Of a stretch of DNA of 64,000 nt, positions 10,505-19,281 are shown in pieces (positions within the stretch are counted from its first letter, which is position 1; each line of letters begins with the position of its first letter). Made by a program: the position numbers and the translations under genes. The stretch is taken from the NCBI RefSeq assembly GCF_001884735.1, contig NZ_MJAP01000033.1:62001-126000 (forward strand), given 5' to 3'. A model generated the notes under the pieces. It was not told the origin of the DNA, did no database searches, and saw nothing but the letters and a program-made list of their open reading frames with translations. This DNA is from Natronohydrobacter thiooxidans. GTDB lineage: Bacteria; Pseudomonadota; Alphaproteobacteria; Rhodobacterales; Rhodobacteraceae.

Positions 10505-12373
10505 TCAGCCCGTGACTTGCTCGCGCAGCACCGATCCGGTCATCGAGACAAACAGATAGATCCCGAGGAAGATCAGGAAAGCCAGTGCCGAGTTTTCCAG
10601 CTTGCGCGGATAGGTCGGCTCATCCGGGGCGACGGGTTCGACTGAAAGCGCCAGATAGCGCACCTGCCGACTGACCTCGATCCGCGCGGATTCCAGTTGC
10701 TGCATCGCCTGCGCGCGCATCATCTCGCGCGTCTGGACCTCGGCTTCGGCCATGATCAACTGGCTTTGCGTCCGCGCGAGCGACGCACCGTCATTCGAAT
10801 CGCGCGTCATCGAGCCGCGCAAGGCCTCGATCTGCGCGCGCAGCGCTTCTTCGCGTCGCTCCAGCGGTTGCAGCCGGGCGGGGTTTGGCCGGGGATTCGA
10901 GCGCATTTCCTGCAGGCTCAGCCGGGTCTGGGTCAGTTCCGCCTCCAGCGCGCCGATCTGCTGCGACAGAAGCGACAATTCCACCTCGCCCGACATGACC
11001 GCAGAGCGCTCTTGCAGATCGACCACCGCAAGCCGCGCCTCGATCAGCTTTTGCTGCGCGTCTTCCAGGCTTTGGCGCGCCTCATTCATCTGGCTGTCGC
11101 GCAGGCGCTGGGTCATCATATCGACATGCTCTTCGGCAAAGCGGATCAGCGCGCGCGAAAACCGCTCACTGTCCTCGGGCGTGGCGGCGATCACTTCCAG
11201 CCGGACCACACCTTCGGTCGGGTCATAGCCGATCAGCACATGGCGCTTGAACAGGCGGAAAGCGGCCTCGTCGGTCGCATCCGCCGGAAGCCTGCGCAAC
11301 AGGTCGATACGGTCGTCGATGAAATGATCCTTGAACCCTTCCTCGTTGTTCAGCCGCTGCATCGCCGCGCGCGATTGCAGATAGCTCTGCACCGAGGCGG
11401 CTTCATTCTGCCCCCCAAGCCCCATGCCCGCCGCCGAAGGCAGCATGCCGGCCAGATCCCCCGGTGCGCCGCCATCGGCCTGCTGGATCACGAACTGGCT
11501 TTCGGTGGCATACATCGGCGTCGCCATGACGTAGAAATACCATGTCGCAATGAATGTGGGCAGGGTCACGAACACGAGCAGGCGCGCGCCCAGATGCAAC
11601 AGCCGCTTGCGGCGGCGCCGGGCGATGTCGCGCTGAACCTTGCGCAATTCCTTTTCGCGATCCGCCGCCAGTCGCGCCATACGGTCCTTGGCGACTGACA
11701 CAGGGTCAGAGGCATCCTCCTGCGTTGCCGGGCTTGTCTCCGGCCGGGTGGTCAGCGCGCGGCTCTGTTCGGGTTGGTCGGTGCTGACCAGATCGAGGAT
11801 CTTGCCACGGGTGAAAGGATCAATGCCGCGTTCGCGCAGCATCAGCACTGCGTCATGGGAGGAGGTCGGGCGCAGCCCGTGCTTCTGCGCCACACGCATC
11901 GCCATACGCAATTGCCGCCCGGTCAACCCCTCGGCGCGGACGGATTCGATCGTGTCCAGCACCTCGGGCTTGCCTTCGAGATCGGTATTCGCGGCCTGAT
12001 CCTGCCCCGCCGCTTCCGCAGCCGGGCCGGAAGTCTCGGCGGTCTTCTCCTGCGGGGCTTTCTCGGGCTGTTCCGGCGGAGCGGCATCGGCCTGCTCGGG
12101 GTCCGACTCGCGCGTGCGTTCCTTGGGCGCGTTACGCGATTCCTTGCGGATCTGCACCGGCGCATCCGATGCGCGCGGGGGTTCCGGCGCTGCGGGCGGG
12201 GCAGGGCTGTCCTCATCTGCAAGCTCCGCCTCGTAGACCTGCGCTGGGGCCATGAAAGGCGTGCTGCGCGGCGGCAAGACCTGCGATGCCCCCTGTGCAG
12301 GGGGGATAACACTGTCTTGCGCCGAAGCGGTGCGGCGCAGACGGAAACGCTTGGATTTAACTTGTGTAGTCAT
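10505..12373 (-). CDS. Capsule polysaccharide export inner-membrane protein, KpsE/CtrB-like (PCP family)
   Basis: The protein is 622 residues long. Residues 1-230 are cytoplasmic, rich in P/A/E/Q, and end in a helical segment containing GRQLRMAMRVAQKHGL. A transmembrane helix follows near LLHLGARLLVFVTLPTF, then a periplasmic region with long coiled coils, and a second helix close to the C-terminus (LAFLIFLGIYLFV). This topology is that of polysaccharide co-polymerases that span the periplasm and contact the outer-membrane exporter. The N-terminal extension makes it longer than E. coli KpsE (about 380 residues). The start overlaps the end of the ATPase gene by 17 bp, with AAGGAA upstream. Confidence 0.85.
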   Translation of the reverse strand: MTTQVKSKRFRLRRTASAQDSVIPPAQGASQVLPPRSTPFMAPAQVYEAELADEDSPAPPAAPEPPRASDAPVQIRKESRNAPKERTRESDPEQADAAPPEQPEKAPQEKTAETSGPAAEAAGQDQAANTDLEGKPEVLDTIESVRAEGLTGRQLRMAMRVAQKHGLRPTSSHDAVLMLRERGIDPFTRGKILDLVSTDQPEQSRALTTRPETSPATQEDASDPVSVAKDRMARLAADREKELRKVQRDIARRRRKRLLHLGARLLVFVTLPTFIATWYFYVMATPMYATESQFVIQQADGGAPGDLAGMLPSAAGMGLGGQNEAASVQSYLQSRAAMQRLNNEEGFKDHFIDDRIDLLRRLPADATDEAAFRLFKRHVLIGYDPTEGVVRLEVIAATPEDSERFSRALIRFAEEHVDMMTQRLRDSQMNEARQSLEDAQQKLIEARLAVVDLQERSAVMSGEVELSLLSQQIGALEAELTQTRLSLQEMRSNPRPNPARLQPLERREEALRAQIEALRGSMTRDSNDGASLARTQSQLIMAEAEVQTREMMRAQAMQQLESARIEVSRQVRYLALSVEPVAPDEPTYPRKLENSALAFLIFLGIYLFVSMTGSVLREQVTG

Positions 12374-13010
12374 AGAGTTCCTTGGCTTCTTCGAGCGTGT
12401 CGAAGAAAAAAAGCTTCCCGTCGCAGAGGACAGCAGCAGAATTGCAGAATTTTTGCAGAATTTCCATCTGATGTGACACGATCACCAGCGTCGAGTATTC
12501 AAATCTCTCGCGCATCACCGCGCCCGCCCGCCGATTGAACGCCACATCGGTGGTCGAGGGCATGCCTTCATCGACAAGATAGAGGTCGAAATTCATGGCC
12601 AGCATCAGCGCCAGCGACAGGCGCGCGCGCATCCCCTGACTATAGGTGCCAATAGGCATGCTGAAATATTCGCCGATATCGCACAGCCAGCGGCAGAAGG
12701 CTTCAACCTCATCCGGGTCCAGACTGTAGAGCGATGCAATATAGCGCACATTCTCGGTGCCCGACTGCTTGTTATCCAGCCCCCCCATGAAGCCAAGCGG
12801 GAAAGAGACGCTGCAGCGGCGATGGATGCGCCCTTCATCGGGCTTTTCCAGACCGGCCATCATGTTGATGACAGTGGTCTTGCCGGTGCCGTTCTTTGCA
12901 AGAATCCCCAGATTCATGCCGCGACGGACGGTGAAACTCGCCTTATCAAGGATGATCTTGCGCTGTCTTCCTGTCCAGAAGGACTTGCTGACATTATCAA
13001 ATTCCAACAT
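12357..13010 (-). CDS. Polysaccharide-export ABC transporter ATPase, KpsT/CtrD-like
   Basis: The ATPase is 217 residues from the ATG at 13010 (MLEFDNVSKSF), the usual KpsT length; the longer frame up to 13109 adds a non-family N-terminus. Visible motifs are a Walker A-like AKNGTGKTT (residues 38-46, alanine replacing the usual first glycine), signature YSQGMRARL, Walker B DLYLVDEG and H-loop VSHQ. It would power export of a lipid-linked capsular polysaccharide across the inner membrane together with a KpsM permease. No KpsM gene is adjacent; it must be encoded elsewhere. The gene is the upstream member of an operon with the KpsE-like gene. Confidence 0.88.
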   Translation of the reverse strand: MLEFDNVSKSFWTGRQRKIILDKASFTVRRGMNLGILAKNGTGKTTVINMMAGLEKPDEGRIHRRCSVSFPLGFMGGLDNKQSGTENVRYIASLYSLDPDEVEAFCRWLCDIGEYFSMPIGTYSQGMRARLSLALMLAMNFDLYLVDEGMPSTTDVAFNRRAGAVMRERFEYSTLVIVSHQMEILQKFCNSAAVLCDGKLFFFDTLEEAKELYDYTS

Positions 13011-13265
13011 GCCTGCACGCCTTGCGGGCCAGTTTGCCAGAGCAAATGGCAAAATACCGATAATAGCCGGAAAGCCCGCGCCAGACCATCCGTGCGCAGG
13101 CCCCGTCACCCCGGACTATACGCCCCGAACAGGGGTCCGGGCAATCCTGGCATTGCACAGGTAAAGTGGGTGTGAAGCCTGTTCGGAAAAAGACAGGTGC
13201 ATCATGGGCTTGAAGGGGCATGTTGCCGTGTTCGGGCCGCGTCCGGCCAAGGCATGCCAGATGCG

Positions 13266-13835
13266 TTACCGCCCCCAGGACCGGTTTGCGCCGCAATCGA
13301 AATGCACGAAATTCGAACCCGAATAGCGCCCGACGCCCCCGGCATTGCAGGAGATGGCGGCCTGGGCGATCTGATTGACCGATCGCGAATTCAGGCGCAC
13401 ATCCGCCGCCTGTCCGCGCAGATGCAACGAATCCTGTGCGACATTGTTCGAGCGGGCGCGCAGCATGGCATTGGTGGCAGGCGAGCGGTAGCCCGACAGA
13501 AGCATATAGGGTTCGCTGACCCGCAGGATGTTATGCGCCGCGGCCAGAAAATCGATGGTGCGCACGTCGATGTTATGGACCTGATTGTTGCGCCAATCCC
13601 GGAAGAAGTGATTGATTTCGCCCATGGATTCAGGAATGTACTGCCCGTCGATCCAGTAGATGATATTGACGTTCTCGCCGGTTCGCCCGGAGTAGAAGCG
13701 GATCCGGCGGATATCGCCCGCGCCACGCGCATAGGCTGTCACGCCGGGGAAAAATGGTGCTGCGCTGATGGCTGTCGCCGCGAACGCCCCGAGGATCGCA
13801 CGGCGCGTCATGGAAGTCGTCGCTGCATCAAGCAT
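13266..13835 (-). CDS. Tat-exported YcbK/MepK-like peptidoglycan peptidase (DUF882, M15-type)
   Basis: The 189-residue protein starts at 13835 (MLDAATTSMTRRAILGAF), with AAAGGA upstream. The twin-arginine TRRAIL motif followed by a hydrophobic stretch predicts Tat export; the frame extends further upstream but without coding character. Metal-ligand motifs of the M15/DUF882 fold are present: SGYRSP, LHLRGQAADVRL (HxxxxAxD) and NFVHFDCG. E. coli MepK, of this family, cleaves the 3-3 peptide crosslinks made by L,D-transpeptidases. Here it is divergent from an L,D-transpeptidase gene, which supports a matching cell-wall role. Confidence 0.87.
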   Translation of the reverse strand: MLDAATTSMTRRAILGAFAATAISAAPFFPGVTAYARGAGDIRRIRFYSGRTGENVNIIYWIDGQYIPESMGEINHFFRDWRNNQVHNIDVRTIDFLAAAHNILRVSEPYMLLSGYRSPATNAMLRARSNNVAQDSLHLRGQAADVRLNSRSVNQIAQAAISCNAGGVGRYSGSNFVHFDCGANRSWGR

Positions 13836-14227
13836 GAAACGGCTGGTCCTTTGTCCCTGTATCGTGCCCGTCCTTGCGGCGATGCCGTCTTGGCGGATCT
13901 TTGGCACGGTCCCTCTTCCTTGGCAGTCTCTGCCTCGCGCGAGCTTGGTGCCATAAAAACCCGGCTTGCCCAAGTGGTTTCCGGGCAACAGTGCCTCCAG
14001 CACCCTGTTTTGAGCGGATTTTTGCCGGTTTTCCGCCGGGTGCATGCCGTGCGGCAGGCCAGAGTCATGAACGTGTCGATATGCCATAGGTTCCGGGATA
14101 GGATAAATTCCTTCACGAAAGCTGAACGTCACGTCCCGAAACCCGCTGTTTCCCCTCGCGCGCTTGTGAATGGACGCCTTGAGCGATAATCTGCCTAGAT
14201 TGCAGTCTGTGCATTAAGGGATGTGAA
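13836..14227. other. 392-bp divergent intergenic region
   Basis: No convincing gene lies between the divergent DUF882 and L,D-transpeptidase genes. Open frames here lack ribosome-binding sites and family signatures. A possible promoter for the transpeptidase is TTGTGA (14164-14169) with TAATCT (14187-14192), spacer 17. AAAGGA at about 13842-13852 serves the minus-strand gene. Confidence 0.5.
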
Positions 14228-15832
14228 ATGCTGAATTTTTCTGGAAAGCCGCGCGGCGGGGCAGGGCTGGCACCGGCGCTTGCGCTCATAGTGACGCTTG
14301 GATTTGCCGGTCCTGTCGAGGCCCAGCAGTTTCCGGCCTTCCGGCAGGCGCTGGCCGAGCAGGTTTCCGAGAACAGCAAGGTCTCCGCCTTCTATCGCGA
14401 CACGGACTATGCGCCGCTCTGGACCGGCGCGGACAGTGCCGCGCGGCGCGAGGCGCTGCTGAGCGCGCTGTCACGGGCCCCGGAGCACGGTCTGCCAGCA
14501 GGGCGCTATGACCTGCCGGGCCTGATTGCGGCTTTCGAGCAGGTCGAAAGCGAGCGCGACCGCGCGCTGCTTGAAGCGAAAGTGACCAAGGTTTTCCTGC
14601 AATATGCCCGCGATATCACCAGCGGCGTGCTGGATCCGCGCACGATTGACCGCAGTATCGTGCGTGCCCTGCCGCGCCCGGACCCGGAGGAATTGTTGCA
14701 TAAGCTGCACCAGTCGCCCGCGACCTCGGTGCTGCGTAACCTGATCCCGGTCGCGCCGGAATATGGCAGGCTCCTGCGCGCGCGCAAGGCGCTGGAGGAA
14801 GTGATCGCGCAGGGCGGCTGGGGCGCGCGCGTCCCTGAAGCCCGCTTCGCCCCCGGCACCTCGGGCGCAGAGGTCGTCGCGCTGCGCAACCGTCTGATTG
14901 CGATGGGCTATCTGGAGCGCTCCGCTGCGGCAAGTTATGATTCGGCCCTGCAAATGGCAGTGATGAACTTCCAGATCAATCACGGGATAGATGCGGATGG
15001 GATCGCCGGAGGCGCCACGATCCGCGCGCTGAATGTGCCCCCCGAAGAGCGGCTGAAATCGGTGATCGTCGCGATGGAGCGCGAGCGCTGGCTGAATATC
15101 CCGCGTGGCGAACGGCATATCTGGGTGAATCTCACGGATTTCACCTCGAAGATCATTGATAACGATCAGGTGACTTTTGAAACGGTCTCGGTGGTCGGTG
15201 CGCAGGCGGATGATCGCCAGACGCCGGAATTCTCCGACATGATGCGCTATCTGGAGATCAATCCCGACTGGACGCTGCCGCGCTCGATTCTGGCCCGTTC
15301 CTATTGGGGGGCGCTGGCCTCAGGGGGCGCGCGGCATTTGCAGGTCGTCGATGCGCGCGGTCGTGTCGTGCCGCGCGAAGCGATCAATTTTGCGCGCTAC
15401 ACCCCGGCGAATTTTCCCTTCAACGTGCGCCAGCCCCCCGGGCCGAGCAACGCGCTGGGCGAAGTGAAATTCATGTTCCCCAATCCATATGCGATCTATC
15501 TGCATGACACGCCCGAGCGGCACCTGTTCCGCACCACCGTGCGCACCCATTCCTCAGGCTGCATCCGGCTGAACGATCCGCGCGATTTTGCCTATGAGTT
15601 ACTGTCGCGTCAGACCGATGACCCGCAGGGCCTGTATCACCGCACCCTGAACACCGGGCAGCAGACCCGCGTCTATCTGGACGAGCCCGTCCCTGTGCAT
15701 CTGGTCTATCGCACGGCCTTTACCAATGTGCGCGGCGAGCTGAATTTCCGCAACGACATGTATGGCCGCGACGCGAAAATCTTCGAGGCGCTGCGCCGGG
15801 CCGGGGCGGTGCGGGACGATCTGCGAATCTGA
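14228..15832 (+). CDS. L,D-transpeptidase, YcbB (LdtD) type
   Basis: This 534-residue exported enzyme has an N-terminal signal (about residues 1-33, cleaving near VEAQ), a YcbB-type scaffold domain, a peptidoglycan-binding-1-like segment (about 220-265) and a C-terminal YkuD domain. The catalytic signature HSSGCIRL places the active cysteine at residue 445. It should form 3-3 crosslinks in murein or attach proteins to it. AAGGGA six bases before the ATG supports the start. It is divergent from a MepK-like peptidase and is followed by an intrinsic terminator. Confidence 0.94.
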   Translation: MLNFSGKPRGGAGLAPALALIVTLGFAGPVEAQQFPAFRQALAEQVSENSKVSAFYRDTDYAPLWTGADSAARREALLSALSRAPEHGLPAGRYDLPGLIAAFEQVESERDRALLEAKVTKVFLQYARDITSGVLDPRTIDRSIVRALPRPDPEELLHKLHQSPATSVLRNLIPVAPEYGRLLRARKALEEVIAQGGWGARVPEARFAPGTSGAEVVALRNRLIAMGYLERSAAASYDSALQMAVMNFQINHGIDADGIAGGATIRALNVPPEERLKSVIVAMERERWLNIPRGERHIWVNLTDFTSKIIDNDQVTFETVSVVGAQADDRQTPEFSDMMRYLEINPDWTLPRSILARSYWGALASGGARHLQVVDARGRVVPREAINFARYTPANFPFNVRQPPGPSNALGEVKFMFPNPYAIYLHDTPERHLFRTTVRTHSSGCIRLNDPRDFAYELLSRQTDDPQGLYHRTLNTGQQTRVYLDEPVPVHLVYRTAFTNVRGELNFRNDMYGRDAKIFEALRRAGAVRDDLRI

Positions 15833-15841
15833 AAAAACGGC

Positions 15842-15871
15842 GGGGGCACCACAGGCATGGTGTCCTCTTTT
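15842..15871 (+). terminator. Intrinsic terminator after the L,D-transpeptidase
   Basis: A 10-bp stem (15842-15851 with 15858-15867, two G-U pairs) around a 6-nt loop is followed immediately by TTTT (15868-15871). It lies 10 bases after the stop codon. Confidence 0.72.
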
Positions 15872-15968
15872 GCCGCACACGCGAGATTTTGAGTTGCCCG
15901 CTGTTACGAAACTGTTACAGTTCCAGCGGAGAAAAGGGATGGGGTCAATACATACAGGAGCGCCTCCC

Positions 15969-16256
15969 ATGGGACTCGATATCAGGCAAGAGATGGATGT
16001 GGTTGCCGAACGCGTGATCGCGATTATTGCAGAACAGGCGATGCTGGAGCCCGAGGATATCACGCAGGACTCTCAACTCGCTGAACTGGGCATCGACAGC
16101 CTTGGGGTGGTCGAGTGCATTTTCGGGATCGAAGAAGCCTTCGGGATCACCGTGCCGTTCAATGCCAATACGCCGGATCAGCCGGGCTTTGATATTTCGT
16201 CGGTCGGCGCGATCATCGCCGAAGTGGAAAAGCTGGTGGCACGCCGGGCGGCATGA
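15969..16256 (+). CDS. Acyl carrier protein (specialised, non-AcpP)
   Basis: The 95-residue acidic protein starts at 15969, eight bases after AGGAG. The phosphopantetheine site is LGIDSLGVVE, with serine 44 as the attachment residue. It is longer than AcpP (about 78 residues) and lies outside the fab cluster, so it probably serves a dedicated acyl chain rather than bulk fatty acids. Its stop overlaps the start of the ketoacyl synthase gene by 4 bp (ATGA), implying coupled translation and joint function. The AcpS encoded at 29.2 kb would activate it. Confidence 0.9.
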   Translation: MGLDIRQEMDVVAERVIAIIAEQAMLEPEDITQDSQLAELGIDSLGVVECIFGIEEAFGITVPFNANTPDQPGFDISSVGAIIAEVEKLVARRAA

Positions 16257-17464
16257 GGCGCGTTGTCATCACGGGGGCGGGCACGCTCAACCCGCTCGGC
16301 GAGGACGTGTCTGCGAGTTTCGCCGCCATGCAGGCCGGTCACTGCGCCATCGGGCCGCTGACCTGCCGCGATGTCGAGCGACTTTCGGTCCAGATCGGCG
16401 CGGAAGTGCGCGGTTTCGACCCTGAAGCGCATTTCGCCCGCAATACACTCACCCTGTTGGACCGGTTCAGCCAGTTCGCGCTGGTCTCTGCGCGGCAGGC
16501 GATGGGGCAGGCGGGGTTGGATCTGTCTGCCGATGCGGCGCTGCGCGCGGGCGTTATCCTTGGCACGGCCGGGGGCGGGAATACCACGGTCGATGACAAT
16601 TACCGCACGGTCTATGAAGAGGGCAAGAACCGCGTTCACCCTTTCGTGGTGCCGCGGCTGATGCATAATGCCGCGACCTCGCATCTGGCGATGGAATTCG
16701 GGCTGAAGGGGCCGAGTTTCACCGTTTCGACCGCCTGTGCCTCGGCCAATCACGCGATGGGGCAGGCGGCGCAGCTGATCCGGGGCGGCGTGGCGGATAT
16801 CATGCTGACCGGCGGGTCAGAGGCGATGCTCTGTTTCGGTGGCATCAAGGCCTGGGAAGGGCTGCGCGTCATGTCGCGCGACACCTGCCGCCCGTTCTCG
16901 AAGGATCGCTCCGGCATGGTGCAGGGCGAGGGCGCAGCAGTTTTCGTGTTCGAGGAACTGGACCATGCCCGCGCGCGTGGCGCCGAGATACTGGCCGAAG
17001 TCGCAGGCTTCGGGATGAGTTCGGATGCGGGCGATATCGTCATGCCGGATCTGGACGGCCCGGTCCGCGCGATGCGTGCAGCGCTTGCCGATGCCGGGTT
17101 GGCGCCGCAAGATATCGGCTATGTCAATGCGCATGGCACCGGCACGGCGGCGAATGACCGGGTTGAAGCGCGCGCCTTGCGCGCGGTGCTGGGCGATCAT
17201 CTGGACCGGGTGCCGGTGTCCTCGACAAAATCCATGCATGGCCATCTGATCGGGGCCACCAGCGCCGTGGAATTGCTGGCGGGGGTGATGGCGCTGCGCG
17301 ACGGGATCATCGCACCCACGGTCAATTTCACCGAAGCCGACCCCGAGATTGCCCTCGACCCGGTGCCCAATACCGCGCGCGAGGCGCGGGTTGATGCGGT
17401 GATGTCGAATGCCTTTGCCTTTGGCGGGCTGAACGCGGTGCTGATCCTGAAGCGGTATACCTGA
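16253..17464 (+). CDS. Beta-ketoacyl-ACP synthase (KAS II / FabF-like)
   Basis: The 403-residue condensing enzyme has an intact Cys-His-His triad: Cys162 in STACASANHAMG, His in NAHGTGTAAND and His in KSMHGHLIGATSAVE. It elongates an acyl-ACP with malonyl-ACP. Coupling by a 4-bp overlap to a private ACP suggests a two-gene module for a special fatty acyl chain, comparable to NodE/NodF or the AcpXL-associated synthases. Which lipid is made cannot be told from the sequence. There is no ketoreductase or dehydratase nearby, so these would be shared with FAS II. Confidence 0.92.
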   Translation: MRRVVITGAGTLNPLGEDVSASFAAMQAGHCAIGPLTCRDVERLSVQIGAEVRGFDPEAHFARNTLTLLDRFSQFALVSARQAMGQAGLDLSADAALRAGVILGTAGGGNTTVDDNYRTVYEEGKNRVHPFVVPRLMHNAATSHLAMEFGLKGPSFTVSTACASANHAMGQAAQLIRGGVADIMLTGGSEAMLCFGGIKAWEGLRVMSRDTCRPFSKDRSGMVQGEGAAVFVFEELDHARARGAEILAEVAGFGMSSDAGDIVMPDLDGPVRAMRAALADAGLAPQDIGYVNAHGTGTAANDRVEARALRAVLGDHLDRVPVSSTKSMHGHLIGATSAVELLAGVMALRDGIIAPTVNFTEADPEIALDPVPNTAREARVDAVMSNAFAFGGLNAVLILKRYT

Positions 17465-17561
17465 TCCCGAGCTGGCAAGGGGCGCGCTGCCCCTGTCGCC
17501 AGAGGCGGGATCCTGCGCGCCGGGCTGCGCTGCGGTATATCCGGGTAGAATGCCTTGCCGA

Positions 17562-18065
17562 TCAGCGGCCCGCCGCGCGTCGCAGCGGGGGCAGGGCGTC
17601 TTCCATGGGGGTATTGTCCATCTGCTGCACTGTGTCGCGCAATTCATTCAGCAGGTCGAGCAGCATATCCAGGCGCTCGGCCCCGAAAGCTTCGGCAAGG
17701 CGGCGGTAGCTGGGCTCGGATTCCTCGACCACCTCTTCGAACAGCGCCCGGCCCGCATCGGTAAGCCGCACCATATGGCGGCGTGCGTCATTGCAATCGA
17801 CCTGTGCAATCAGCCCGCGCTGGGTCAGGCAGCGAAAGATGCGCGTCAGCGATGGCGGCAGGATCACGCAGCGTTCGGCGAGGGTCTTGGCATCCAGCGC
17901 CTCGGCCTCGGCCAGCGCGCGCAACACGCGCCATTGCGGCATGGTCAGATCATGGCTGTCGATAAAGGGTTTGAAGAGCCGCGTCGTCGCCTCGCGCGAG
18001 CGCAAGAGCGCGATGGGCAGGGATTTCTCGAATTTTCTGAGCGATGTCTTGTGCTGTGGCGCCAT
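17562..18065 (-). CDS. MarR family regulator, HpaR-like
   Basis: The 167-residue winged-helix protein has the HpaR-type N-terminus LPIALLRSREATTRLFKPF, followed by LTMPQWRVLRAL and a wing with DARRHMVRLTDAGRALFEE. HpaR proteins repress homoprotocatechuate degradation genes in response to aromatic acids. No such catabolic genes are in the window, so the true target is unknown. The gene lies 58 bp beyond the stop of the last metal-permease gene on the same strand but upstream of it in reading direction is its own non-coding start region, so it may be read through from that operon or have its own promoter. Confidence 0.85.
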   Translation of the reverse strand: MAPQHKTSLRKFEKSLPIALLRSREATTRLFKPFIDSHDLTMPQWRVLRALAEAEALDAKTLAERCVILPPSLTRIFRCLTQRGLIAQVDCNDARRHMVRLTDAGRALFEEVVEESEPSYRRLAEAFGAERLDMLLDLLNELRDTVQQMDNTPMEDALPPLRRAAGR

Positions 18066-18123
18066 GGGTCACTTTCCAAAGTTTTGGAACTCTACCAGCC
18101 TGCGGCGTATTTTCAAATGAAAA

Positions 18124-19281
18124 CTATTTTGCATCTGCGGAAAAAAACCGCATCTGGCTTTGCGCGCGGGCGCGACCGGCCTCGGTCAGGTGCAGGCTGG
18201 GCTGATCCGCGCCCGCATCAAGGCTGCGCCGGATCAGCCCGTCATCAAGCGCGCGGCGCAGCGCGGCGCGGGCGCGCTTTTCCGGCCAGCCCAGATGCGA
18301 CACAAGTGCCGCGCGGCTGTTCTCGGTCGCGGCATGGGCAGAGCCCTCATGCGCCGCCAGATGCAGGATCAGGGTCAGGCTGTCGATGCGGCGCTGGTTC
18401 TGCCCGGCGCGCAGGCGGCGTGTGATCAGCCCGTCCTGCGGGCTGAGAACCAGCGCCAAGGTGAAGAAAACCCCGGTCATGGCGGCCATCATGGCGCCGA
18501 TATTGACATCCCAATGCTGCGCAAGCGCATAGCCGGTCACGCAAGACAGGGCCGACAGGGCGGCGGCGATCAGCACCATGGGCGCCAGTCGGCGCGTCAG
18601 CAGAAAGGCCGTGGCGGGGGGCGTGATCACGAAGGCGATGAACAGGATCGCCCCCACCGCCTCGAAGCTCGCGACCGCCGTGACCGAGGTCAGCGCGAGC
18701 AGCGCATAGAAGATCAGCCCCGGCGCGAACCCCAGCGCCGTGGCCAGTGCCGGGTCAAAACTCGCGAGTTTCAGTTCCTTCCAGAACAGGCTCACAAAAG
18801 TCAGGTTGATGGCGAAGACCACGGCCAGCGCCAGCGTGGCCACGGGCACGGGCTGGCCCAGAACCGGCATCGTGTCGATCCAGACAAAGGCGATTTCACC
18901 CAGAAGCACCGCATCGACATCCAGATGCAGGTTGCGCGCATTGAGGTTGATCAGCAGCACCCCCAGCGCGAACATGGCCGGAAACACGAGCCCGATGGCG
19001 GCATCCATCTGCACCAGCCGGGTGCGGTGCACAAGCTGGGTCAGCGCCACCGTGATCAGCCCGGTGACAACCGCCCCCGCCAGTTGCACCGGCCCATGCA
19101 GATGGCCGGTCAGCATCCAGACCGTGATGATCCCCAGAACAATCGCATGGCTGATCGCATCGGTCAGCATCGCCGCACCGCGCAGGATCAGAAAGCAGCC
19201 CAGTAGTGCGCCGGACAGCCCCACCAATAGCCCGGTCGTCAGGATCATCGCCGGGATTGAGGTGAAAAACGCCTCAAGCAT
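18124..19281 (-). CDS. Metal ABC importer permease (TroD/SitD-like) with C-terminal winged-helix-like tail
   Basis: The protein has 385 residues. Residues 1 to about 285 are the hydrophobic ABC-3 family permease with GCFLILRGAAMLTDAISHA near the N-terminus. The last ~100 residues are soluble and contain helical repeats ending in SLHLTEAGRARAQSQ, resembling a winged-helix wing. It is the fourth gene of a binding protein-ATPase-permease-permease operon and overlaps the preceding permease gene by 8 bp. It forms the membrane channel for Mn2+, Zn2+ or Fe2+; the Fur-like upstream site favours manganese or iron over zinc. Confidence 0.9.
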   Translation of the reverse strand: MLEAFFTSIPAMILTTGLLVGLSGALLGCFLILRGAAMLTDAISHAIVLGIITVWMLTGHLHGPVQLAGAVVTGLITVALTQLVHRTRLVQMDAAIGLVFPAMFALGVLLINLNARNLHLDVDAVLLGEIAFVWIDTMPVLGQPVPVATLALAVVFAINLTFVSLFWKELKLASFDPALATALGFAPGLIFYALLALTSVTAVASFEAVGAILFIAFVITPPATAFLLTRRLAPMVLIAAALSALSCVTGYALAQHWDVNIGAMMAAMTGVFFTLALVLSPQDGLITRRLRAGQNQRRIDSLTLILHLAAHEGSAHAATENSRAALVSHLGWPEKRARAALRRALDDGLIRRSLDAGADQPSLHLTEAGRARAQSQMRFFSADAK

